Below are positions 25,389 through 32,613 of a stretch of 40,308 nucleotides of DNA, piece by piece. The position numbers and the translations under genes were made by a program. The notes beneath the pieces were generated by a model that ran no database searches, was not told the origin of the DNA, and was given only the letters and a program-made list of their open reading frames with translations. The stretch's first letter is position 1. Every line of letters starts with the position of its first letter. Origin of the DNA: BD1-7 clade bacterium (GTDB taxonomy: Bacteria; Pseudomonadota; Gammaproteobacteria; Pseudomonadales; DT-91); assembly GCA_902705865.1 (NCBI GenBank), contig CACSIO010000013.1, forward strand, positions 2,230-42,537, read 5' to 3'.

Positions 25389-27584
25389 CTATTGAATCGG
25401 CACCTGATTCGACTCCTGTTTCAATGCAAAACTATCGGTGCTATTGACACAGTTTGACGCCAGCAACATACCGAGTTCATTCCAAAAATAGTGCCCAACG
25501 GCCGCCAGATCAGCGTCATTTAAATACTGCTTCTGGGACGACAACAACAGATCAACACTGTCATCTTTGCGTATCAGTAAACACGTTAGTGGATATGAAT
25601 GATCAATATAGCCCGGTAATGCAAACACTGCTGGCGTATTGTCTTTATTGCGTAAGTACTGTTTTAGATCTGCGTTTTTTACGTCTGCTGCACCTCCGAG
25701 ATTGAATCTCAGCACATTAGCTATGGATGTTTGATCGAATAAATTGAAGTAAAACGGAACCGCCTGGCGACAAGGCGCATCATCTGGTAGGTGATCGGCG
25801 TAGAGGTTTTCCATAAACGGGGAGGTATTATTCAACGATGCAACATAGGCAGATTCCACAGATCTAACGAGTTCTCTGTTATCCGATCGACCTGATTCTG
25901 TGTTAACTGCCCCCAAAGACGAGACAGGCAAGCTCACCAATACAGATTTCGATAAACAACCCACCGTGCGCCCTAAACGATTGTCATCTCTGTTCATAAT
26001 CGCGGTGGCAAAAGTAACGTCATCGCCATCATCACCTAAATGCATAATTGTTTTCACAAATGCGGCTTGGGCCAACTGACGAAACCGCGTCACGTTCAGC
26101 TGCATCAATGCGGGATATTCGCCGATTAACTGCTCATCAGCAGCTGTCTGAGCTTGCACGATCTGAGACGACGATAACGCATGCTTTACCGGTAAACACA
26201 GCATCTGCTGTTGCGCAAAACGATCACGCCAGTATCGACACTGACAACGGTACTTAGGTGCTTGCATTAACACGTCAGCTTCCCAGCGAGCATAATCACG
26301 GTAGCTGCATTTTACTGGCGGTAATTCTGTGCTCCATCCGTGAGCCAGTGCATGAACCAAATAATCCAGTTCGGCGATCAACTGCATCAGCGAATGAAAG
26401 TCGTAAATCAGATGAAGAGCATCAATCAAGATCGCCCAGCCGCCATTTTCACGTTTATAGGCATGCCAGTGAATCAATGGCTGATGAATATCTAATACGA
26501 CGGATGTCGCTGTTACGGCGTTGTGCAAAATACTGGCATCGCTGAGAGGTTCTCGCACAAATGTTATCGACTGCCGGGTGTTTTTTTGCACATGCCTTTG
26601 TATACACCCCGGCACAGCATCGTTCTCTCGTCGAAAACACGTTGCCAGCACATCATGACGTTCGCCCAGCATATTCACGGCAGTTTCAATCATCGATTCA
26701 TTGAATGATTCGGCTAGCCAAAACCCTGTCGCCGAACGGTGCTGGATGTAATGCTCGGCCAAACCGAAATACCAGCTCTCTAAACTCGACGCCGGAGACA
26801 CTCTGATCGAATCACCGGTATCATCGCGAGCTTCAGCCCCCGAATCATAACTCGACTGTGGTGACTGAGTACCCGACAATTCCGTTAGAAGAAACTGGGC
26901 AATTTGCTCTATCGATGGATCATCAAAAATCAAAGCCGAGCGCAGCTGAAGCTGCCAACGGCGTTCGATACGGCCGATCAAAGCCATAGCCATCAACGAG
27001 TTCACCCCTTGCGAAACCAAACTGCGGGTTGGGTGTAATTTTGCGGAGGTGCATTTCAATAACTCGGAGACTTCATCAACAAGAAAGGCACGAATCTCAC
27101 AGATGTCGGCCACGGCTGCCGTGGGTAGAGGTGCCAATTCATGCAGGCACTTATGAATATCAATAACCGACGTTTGCAACAAGGCTGGCGCGCTGTCGGT
27201 CAACACCGAGAGTTTTTGCGCATTGTCGGTATCGCAAAGCACGATTGCCGGATCGGCATCATCAACAAACCGGAGGAAGGCATCAAGGCTCCCGCCTGCA
27301 GTCGGTAGATCACCAGGTACCGCAGTCACACCAGCATAAAAACAGCCAAATAGCGCTTCTATAAAGCCAATACCCTGGCCAAACAACAAAATGGCACGAT
27401 CGCCATGCTTCAGGCTGTTTTTATCCAGCAATACGCTCGCCAACACGCGCGCACGCATATCCAACTCACCGTAACGTATTTGTTCGCTGGGAATTCCGCT
27501 GTCTTTCAAATAGGTATACGCAATGTCATTGGGGTTTGTTTGGGCATGAAGTCGAGCGATATCAACGAGCGTTTTTTCTAACAC
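25389..27584 (-). CDS. Truncated fatty-acyl-AMP-ligase head + carrier domain + condensation domain
   Basis: 731 aa, NRPS-type. Residues 1-about 140 match the N-terminus of fatty-acyl-AMP ligases (TLVDIARLHAQTNPNDIAYT, LFGQGIGFIEALFGCFYAG, TAVPGDLP, DPAIVLCDT), but the ATP-binding core and C-lobe are missing. The sequence passes directly into a carrier domain (about 155-240) with the phosphopantetheine Ser196 in GVNSLMAM. A condensation domain follows (about 260-715): its HHxxxDG motif is LHLIYDF (H391, Asp395), so the second His and Asp remain. It cannot activate an acyl group itself; it may be loaded in trans. GTG at 27584 has GGAAGG seven bases upstream. Open to 27650. A neighbouring methyltransferase follows it. 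Confidence 0.8.
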   Translation of the reverse strand: MLEKTLVDIARLHAQTNPNDIAYTYLKDSGIPSEQIRYGELDMRARVLASVLLDKNSLKHGDRAILLFGQGIGFIEALFGCFYAGVTAVPGDLPTAGGSLDAFLRFVDDADPAIVLCDTDNAQKLSVLTDSAPALLQTSVIDIHKCLHELAPLPTAAVADICEIRAFLVDEVSELLKCTSAKLHPTRSLVSQGVNSLMAMALIGRIERRWQLQLRSALIFDDPSIEQIAQFLLTELSGTQSPQSSYDSGAEARDDTGDSIRVSPASSLESWYFGLAEHYIQHRSATGFWLAESFNESMIETAVNMLGERHDVLATCFRRENDAVPGCIQRHVQKNTRQSITFVREPLSDASILHNAVTATSVVLDIHQPLIHWHAYKRENGGWAILIDALHLIYDFHSLMQLIAELDYLVHALAHGWSTELPPVKCSYRDYARWEADVLMQAPKYRCQCRYWRDRFAQQQMLCLPVKHALSSSQIVQAQTAADEQLIGEYPALMQLNVTRFRQLAQAAFVKTIMHLGDDGDDVTFATAIMNRDDNRLGRTVGCLSKSVLVSLPVSSLGAVNTESGRSDNRELVRSVESAYVASLNNTSPFMENLYADHLPDDAPCRQAVPFYFNLFDQTSIANVLRFNLGGAADVKNADLKQYLRNKDNTPAVFALPGYIDHSYPLTCLLIRKDDSVDLLLSSQKQYLNDADLAAVGHYFWNELGMLLASNCVNSTDSFALKQESNQVPIQ

Positions 27585-27767
27585 GTGCAAGCCTTCCGTG
27601 AGCTGAGACCGTTTTATATTTCTCACCAGTGCTACCACCAATACACTCACATCAACGCATTGTGGCCCGGTGCAGTGCCCTTAAGCGTAGTCTTAACCAC
27701 TAGCGCCTGCTGGCAAAGCGCCACACGGTAAGGTAACCCTATACTTGGAGTAGGAACCGATAGAATC

Positions 27768-27797
27768 AGAGAGAAGAGAGAAGAGAGAAGAGAAGAA
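27768..27797. repeat. Heptanucleotide GAGAGAA tract
   Basis: About 3.7 tandem copies of GAGAGAA form a 30-base purine run between the AraC stop and the NRPS-type gene. Reading the minus strand it is TTCTCTC repeats, upstream of that gene by about 185 bp. Confidence 0.75.
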
Positions 27798-27832
27798 TAT
27801 ATGGCTGATCGGGGAAACGCCGCAGACGATCT

Positions 27833-28666
27833 CTACGGCTTGGTGTTATCGGTGTACTTTTTCAGCCATTGCTTAGGCGTAACACCAAAACGCTTTTTGA
27901 AAACTCGCGACAACGAAGAGGCATTTTCATAACCCACCTCATTAGCAACCAAACCGACCGGGCGGTTTTTTTCCAATAACCCCTGTGCCATGGCTAAACG
28001 CAGATCGGTGACATATTCCATCGGTGCTTGGCCAACACTGTCTTTGAATAGCGCGGCAAACTTGGAGCGCGACATCGCCGTTGCTTCAGCCATGCTATCG
28101 ACCGTCCATTCCATTTGCGGTGATTCTTGCAACTGCTTCATCAAAGGTGCCAGTCGCGGGTGAGAACTCGCCGCGAATAGCCCCATTTCAACTGTTCCAT
28201 TCTCGATAACATGCCGCAGTATCTGCACCATAAAAATGTCGCACAGCCGGTCGATAACAATCTTACGGCCAAACACTTCATCAAACGCTTCTTCGAATAT
28301 CCAGCGTGCAGCTTCGCTGACTCGGGGGTCTTGATCCACAGGTACCACAATGAATTTGGGTAAGTGATCCACCAAGGCGGCTTTGTGCCGCGGTTGAAAG
28401 GCGATATTGGCACACACCAACTCAGCGTCTTCAGGCTCTTTCACCTGAATCCGGTGATGGCTGCCACTCGGAATAAAAATAACCGATGCCTGATTCAGGT
28501 GGATTTCATGGCCTTGGTCTGTCACCAGCGTCATCGAGCCAGCCTTCAAAAAGTGCAAAAGCCCCGCCATTTCGGCCTCGAAGGGCTTTAACCCGCACAT
28601 TGAGCCGCTGAAAAATACATCGGCGCTGAAATCAATATCCGTCAACAACGCACTTAAAGAATCCAT
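27833..28666 (-). CDS. AraC-family transcriptional regulator with cupin-type sensor domain
   Basis: 277 aa. N-terminal cupin-like domain (about 5-150; GLLHFLKAGSMTL, NQASVIFIPSGSHHRI) as in AraC regulators of the cupin_6 type, then a two-helix-turn-helix DNA-binding domain (about 180-270; AEATAMSRSKFAALFKDSVG and EVGYENASSLSRVFKKRFGV). GGAG precedes the ATG at 28666 by five bases; the frame is open further up. It is divergent from the YHS-thioredoxin-BufABC-DoxX operon across 162 bp, so it is the likely regulator of that operon. Some bufferin loci have sigma/anti-sigma genes instead. Its ligand is unknown. Confidence 0.92.
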   Translation of the reverse strand: MDSLSALLTDIDFSADVFFSGSMCGLKPFEAEMAGLLHFLKAGSMTLVTDQGHEIHLNQASVIFIPSGSHHRIQVKEPEDAELVCANIAFQPRHKAALVDHLPKFIVVPVDQDPRVSEAARWIFEEAFDEVFGRKIVIDRLCDIFMVQILRHVIENGTVEMGLFAASSHPRLAPLMKQLQESPQMEWTVDSMAEATAMSRSKFAALFKDSVGQAPMEYVTDLRLAMAQGLLEKNRPVGLVANEVGYENASSLSRVFKKRFGVTPKQWLKKYTDNTKP

Positions 28667-28689
28667 AAATACTCCGTTTTGGACGATCT

Positions 28690-28709
28690 GCATATTTTCG
28701 TGGATATGC
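28690..28709. promoter_or_regulatory. Inverted repeat in the AraC / buf-operon spacer
   Basis: GCATAT-N8-ATATGC, a 20-bp dyad 120 bp before the YHS start and 24 bp upstream of the AraC start codon. Candidate AraC operator; promoters for the operon are not clear. Confidence 0.35.
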
Positions 28710-28828
28710 TGCGCCCTTTTCAATCGCTGCCATCCGTATTCTACACATCAAGGACGTCGGGGAAACAAAACGACGAACCCACAACATTAAAACACTTAAA
28801 CATATTCAATATCCGACAAGGACATATT

Positions 28829-29305
28829 ATGAAATTTGCTAAATCATTAAAAATCGCTGGCGCCGCAGCAGCACTTGTATTCAGCAGCCTAACTTTTGCA
28901 TCTGCCGTTAACACCGGTGAAAACGATGTCGCCATTCACGGTTACGACCCGGTAGCTTACTTCACCAAAAGCAAGCCCGTTGAAGGTTCTGCCAAATATA
29001 CAGCAACCCACGATGGTGCGATCTACCGGTTTTCAAGCGCCAAGAACCGTGATCTTTTCAAAGCAAATACTGACAAGTATGCCCCACAGTTTGGCGGTTA
29101 CTGCGCCATGGGTGTTGCTCTCAACAAAAAGCTCGATGTAGATCCAGATGCATTTTACATCAGCGATAACAAATTGTACTTGAACCTCAACAAAGCTGTT
29201 CAGAAAAAATGGCTCACCGATGTTAACGGCTATGTGAAATCTGCCGACCGCATCTGGGGTGGTATCGAAGATTTGTCAGTCACTGAAGTTAACGCTGAGG
29301 ACTGA
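28829..29305 (+). CDS. Secreted YHS-domain protein
   Basis: 158 aa with a clear signal peptide (MKFAKSLKIAGAAAALVFSS, cut after FASA, about 24). The body is a YHS domain: DVAIHGYDPVAYF, RFSSAKNRDLFKAN, FGGYCAMGVALNKKLDVDPD and LYLNLNKAVQKKWLTDVNG. YHS domains occur in metal-ATPases and stand-alone periplasmic proteins and are linked to metal binding; the Cys in GGYCAMG is the likely ligand or redox residue. AAGGA lies six bases before the ATG at 28829; the frame is open to 28679. It is first in the buf operon, seven bases before the thioredoxin gene. Confidence 0.9.
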   Translation: MKFAKSLKIAGAAAALVFSSLTFASAVNTGENDVAIHGYDPVAYFTKSKPVEGSAKYTATHDGAIYRFSSAKNRDLFKANTDKYAPQFGGYCAMGVALNKKLDVDPDAFYISDNKLYLNLNKAVQKKWLTDVNGYVKSADRIWGGIEDLSVTEVNAED

Positions 29306-29312
29306 CACGCAT

Positions 29313-29660
29313 ATGGATGCCCCTACCTCGGGCATCAATGTGAATGGGCGCGACATAGAAGAACCACTTGTACTTCTTTGGTTCAGCGCCCAATGGTGTG
29401 GCCCCTGTAAGCAGCTTAACCCAGTGATGGAAACCGTCGTGGGTGCATACAAAGGCAGGGTTCGCATATTCAAGATTGATGTCGATAAACAGCAAGACCT
29501 AGTTCAACAATATGTCATTCGCAGTGTACCCACACTGATCCTGTTAGGTTCGAAAGGCATCGCAGATCAACGTACCGGTTTGATATCAGTCACTGATATC
29601 CGCCAATGGCTGGATCACCATCTAGCCAATGAGAACGCCAATCAACGGAGAGCGTCATGA
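29313..29660 (+). CDS. Thioredoxin-like protein in the bufferin operon
   Basis: 115-aa thioredoxin fold with WCGPC active site (about residues 28-32; [16 protein letters not shown]) and the cis-Pro loop [11 protein letters not shown]. No signal peptide or membrane segment, so probably cytoplasmic. The ATG at 29313 has GAGGA about eleven bases upstream. The stop codon overlaps the bufA start (ATGA at 29657-29660), which couples it to the peptide gene. It may keep the BufA cysteines or the enzyme partners reduced before or during modification. This is inferred from context. Confidence 0.88.
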   Translation: MDAPTSGINVNGRDIEEPLVLLWFSAQWCGPCKQLNPVMETVVGAYKGRVRIFKIDVDKQQDLVQQYVIRSVPTLILLGSKGIADQRTGLISVTDIRQWLDHHLANENANQRRAS

Positions 29661-29941
29661 CCAAGCAACAACGTATAGCAACTGCCGCACTGGCACTGAC
29701 ATTAACTACCATGGCCGTTGCCCCGGCAGCACATGCGGGCGGCAAAGAGAAATGCTACGGCGTTTCTGCAGCTGGACAGAATGACTGCGGCAACCTTGCA
29801 GGCACACATTCCTGCGCAGGCCAATCAGCGGTCGATAACGACCCAGGCGAATGGAAGCTGGTTGCCAAAGGCACCTGCGAAAACATCGGCGGCATGTTGA
29901 AGGCCGAAGCGAAAAAACGTTATCAGGCGAACAATTCCTGA
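29657..29941 (+). CDS. bufA: Bufferin-type DUF2282 precursor peptide
   Basis: 94 aa. Signal peptide with AHA cleavage site near residue 27, then a small Cys-rich domain with four cysteines (C33 EKCYG, C44 NDCGN, C53 HSCAG, C74 KGTCE), the DUF2282 pattern. In bufferins the MNIO enzyme converts Cys residues to thiooxazole-type heterocycles that bind copper; the peptide is exported by its ordinary signal. The ATGA overlap with thioredoxin and 34-bp gap to bufB (with AGGAG before it) put it in a single operon. Which cysteines are modified here is not shown by the sequence. Called GigP in the gold-induced operon of Cupriavidus, as I recall. Confidence 0.93.
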   Translation: MTKQQRIATAALALTLTTMAVAPAAHAGGKEKCYGVSAAGQNDCGNLAGTHSCAGQSAVDNDPGEWKLVAKGTCENIGGMLKAEAKKRYQANNS

Positions 29942-29975
29942 TCCAAAGATTAACATTGTACGTTAGGAGAATAAG

Positions 29976-30932
29976 ATGTCCCGTTCAGAGCATGCCAGCT
30001 TGTCTCGTCGTCAGACACCCGGTCTTGTTGGAGTCGGTCTTCGGCACCCGCACTATCGGGACTCCTTGAGCGGGACATCTTCCATCGATTTTTTAGAAAT
30101 TCACGCAGAAAACTTTTTTGCTGAAGGTGGCGTTATTCCTGCGGTACTGGAAGACGTATCTCAGCAGTATCCGATCAGCTTGCATTCAACCTCGCTCGGG
30201 CTTGGTTCTGCAACTGGCGTTAATCAGAATTATCTAACTCGGCTTGAACGCCTTGTTAACAGAATCAACCCCTTACTGGTATCTGATCATGCCAGTTTCG
30301 CCTGGGGAGAATTTAACGGCCACGCTGTTCATGCAGGCGATTTACTACCGATCGAATTTACTCGCCGAAGCATTGATGTGTTAGTCACCAATATCGATCG
30401 TGTACAACAAACACTGGGTCGACGCATCTTGCTAGAAAACCTGTCGGCTTATACCGCTTACCCGAACGATATTATTCCGGAAACCGAATTTCTTACAACC
30501 ATCGCCGATAAGTCGCAGTGCGGATTACTGATTGACCTCAATAACTGCTTGGTCAACGCGCACAACTTTGCTGACGACCCCCCTCTGGCTGCGGCACAAC
30601 GATGGTTTGATGATATTCCACCATCGCTGATTGGCGAGATTCACCTTGCGGGTTATACCCCACAGGCGAAACCGAATTTTGTGATCGATGATCACAGCCA
30701 ACCGGTTTCTGAACAATGCTGGGAGTTGTACCACTATGCATTGGAGCGCACCGGCCCAGTCACGACCTTAATCGAATGGGATAACAATTTGCCCGAGTGG
30801 CATATCCTGCTGGAACAGGCAGAAACAGCGCGCAAAATCATGCACCAAGCCACCGGTAACAGCCCGATCACTAGCGCAACGATTTCAGAACAGCAAAAGG
30901 CTGAACAGTCAGAGGTGACCCATGCAATCTGA
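29976..30932 (+). CDS. bufB: DUF692 / MNIO multinuclear iron enzyme
   Basis: 318-aa TIM-barrel-type oxidative enzyme that modifies the BufA cysteines using a di/tri-iron centre and O2. Family residues are plain: FLEIHAENFF, SLHSTSLGLG, VSDHASFAWG, ILLENLSAY, LLIDLNNCLVNAHN, GEIHLAGY, DDHSQPVSEQCWELY and TLIEWDNNLPEW. The His/Asp/Glu ligands all seem present. AGGAGA lies six bases before the ATG at 29976. Normal length (about 280-320), with a C-terminal tail of about 25 polar residues. Its stop lies inside bufC (11-bp overlap), so the two partner proteins are coupled in translation. Confidence 0.94.
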   Translation: MSRSEHASLSRRQTPGLVGVGLRHPHYRDSLSGTSSIDFLEIHAENFFAEGGVIPAVLEDVSQQYPISLHSTSLGLGSATGVNQNYLTRLERLVNRINPLLVSDHASFAWGEFNGHAVHAGDLLPIEFTRRSIDVLVTNIDRVQQTLGRRILLENLSAYTAYPNDIIPETEFLTTIADKSQCGLLIDLNNCLVNAHNFADDPPLAAAQRWFDDIPPSLIGEIHLAGYTPQAKPNFVIDDHSQPVSEQCWELYHYALERTGPVTTLIEWDNNLPEWHILLEQAETARKIMHQATGNSPITSATISEQQKAEQSEVTHAI

Positions 30933-31689
30933 TATTCCAAGCCTGCAAGAACAGCAAAATCGCCTGCTAACCGATATTTTTAGTCGCCGAAGCACCGATA
31001 GCCAGGGCATTCAGGTATATCAAAATAACCTGCTGATGACCGCAGCGCGCGCTCTTTCAATCACTTATCCGGTATTGGAACACATGATTGGCGAGCAGCC
31101 GATGATTGCATTGGCAAGAGAGCTACTGCAAACAACACCGCCCGGCAGCGGCGACTGGGCAGATTGGGGCGAGCATTTAGCTGACCTCATTACTCAAACA
31201 CCGTTAGCAGATGATGCCCCATTTCTTGCCGATATGGCACGCCTAGAATGGGCTATCCACGAGGCCGGTCGGCACCATGCAGCCGTCTTTGATACGCAAT
31301 CACTGACACTGCTGAGTGAGCATGATCCAAACAATCTGTATCTGGTATTCCCAACCACGTTTCGTGTGATCGCTAGTGAGTTTCCTATCGATTTAATCTG
31401 GCAGGCACACAAGACAGATTCCGACGAAATAAAACTCGACCAACAACGCTTGGAAGAGGCGTTAGCAGCAGACCACCAGCCTTGCTACCTGCGTATTGAT
31501 CAACAGCATCTCGTGCCCAACATCACACGTTTAGCCGCCGATGATTTTGCCTGGGAACGCGACGCCCTTAACAAACAGAGCTTGGGAAGCTTATTAGATG
31601 CCCACCCGGAATTTGATTTGGGTGCGTGGCTTGCAGAGGCCTCGAGCCATCACCGGCTGCGCGGCTTACGCCTGGCGCTGTACAGCTAA
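30922..31689 (+). CDS. bufC: DUF2063 partner protein of the MNIO enzyme
   Basis: 255 aa. The N-terminal DUF2063 domain is seen at about 8-95 (LQEQQNRLLTDIFSRR, GIQVYQNNLLMTAARALSIT, YPVLEHMIGEQPMIALARE); the rest is a mixed alpha/beta region ending in WLAEASSHHRLRGLRLAL. Such proteins act as a recognition subunit (RRE-like) that presents the precursor to BufB. It overlaps bufB by 11 bp and is followed 108 bp later by a DoxX-family gene. Confidence 0.9.
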   Translation: MQSDIPSLQEQQNRLLTDIFSRRSTDSQGIQVYQNNLLMTAARALSITYPVLEHMIGEQPMIALARELLQTTPPGSGDWADWGEHLADLITQTPLADDAPFLADMARLEWAIHEAGRHHAAVFDTQSLTLLSEHDPNNLYLVFPTTFRVIASEFPIDLIWQAHKTDSDEIKLDQQRLEEALAADHQPCYLRIDQQHLVPNITRLAADDFAWERDALNKQSLGSLLDAHPEFDLGAWLAEASSHHRLRGLRLALYS

Positions 31690-31797
31690 TAACCTCATCG
31701 AACGACAATAATTAATACTCACCACATGCACTACCACAACAACAAACAACCTATAAACCACTGATTCAAATGCAAATAAGTTGCAAAGGAGACATCC

Positions 31798-32253
31798 ATG
31801 ACTGAACTCACCCAACGTCTTTACCAAAACTATGCCATTGTCAGCGATGGCCTCGGTAAACTGCATTCCGTAGCCTCTGTTGCTGCACGACTTTATATTG
31901 CCCAAATCTTTTTCAGTGCCGGGCTAACCAAAATTCGTGACTGGGATACCACTCTGTTTCTCTTCGAAGAAGAGTATCACGTGCCCTTTATACCTTTCGA
32001 ATTGGCAGCCTACTTAGGCACCTTAGGCGAGCTAGTGTTTCCGGTATTACTGTTTGCCGGCTTGTTTACCCGGTTTTCGGCGCTGAGCCTATCGGTGGTT
32101 AACGTCATTGCTGTTATTAGCCTGGCAGAAATCGCGCCAGCAGCGTTTTACCTACATGTAATCTGGGGAGTCTTACTGGCTCAACTGGCAGTGTATGGCG
32201 GCGGCGTTCTTTCTGCGGACCATTGGATTCGTGCGAAACTAAATAAAAGGTAA
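31798..32253 (+). CDS. DoxX-family membrane protein
   Basis: 151 aa with four predicted membrane segments (about 26-46, 60-85, 93-115, 120-140). DoxX pattern: ARLYIAQIFFSAGLTKIRDW and AYLGTLGELVFPVLLFAGLF. AAGGAG sits six bases before the ATG at 31798. DoxX genes end bufferin/gig operons (BufD/GigT), so it is placed here despite the 108-bp gap. Exact role unknown; possibly linked to the redox or export step. Confidence 0.9.
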   Translation: MTELTQRLYQNYAIVSDGLGKLHSVASVAARLYIAQIFFSAGLTKIRDWDTTLFLFEEEYHVPFIPFELAAYLGTLGELVFPVLLFAGLFTRFSALSLSVVNVIAVISLAEIAPAAFYLHVIWGVLLAQLAVYGGGVLSADHWIRAKLNKR

Positions 32254-32279
32254 ATCGATTAGTCATCAGTTCGTTATAC

Positions 32280-32323
32280 AGACCGCCTTTACTGCTTCGT
32301 TAGTCATCAAGTAAAAGCGGTCT
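32280..32323 (+). terminator. Long hairpin after the DoxX gene
   Basis: AGACCGCCTTTAC (32280-32292) pairs with GTAAAAGCGGTCT (32311-32323) with one mismatch, 18-base loop. Only CTTATC follows instead of a T-run, so a weak terminator or 3' stabiliser. Confidence 0.5.
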
Positions 32324-32613
32324 CTTATCAAAATGAACGCACCGAACGCTCACTCAAAAGTAAGCGAGTCAGCATTCTAATCGTCGACAACTCACAGGCT
32401 TCATACTTAAATTTCACATCTAAAATGCACAATAAACTCGTTAAAAAAGTGCCCAACATTGAATGTCGATACCAAATAATAACTTCTGATCTGACCTTCC
32501 TAGTTTTGTGAACCCATTCAAATAAGCTCATTTTTAACCGAACATTGTGAACAGTGCCCTGTACTTGCCGCGATAACATACACCCTGAACACTGTTGTAG
32601 ATTCAGGGGTAAC
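32324..32613. other. Spacer before the giant metalloprotease gene
   Basis: AT-rich, no supported gene. TTGTGAAC occurs twice (about 32504 and 32543), which may be chance. A minus-strand frame over 32328-32669 overlaps the protease start and lacks support. Promoter not defined. Confidence 0.4.

Noticed and set aside
27768..27797. Possible CRISPR-like repeat
   Set aside because: Only a short 7-bp tandem with no spacers; a simple repeat.
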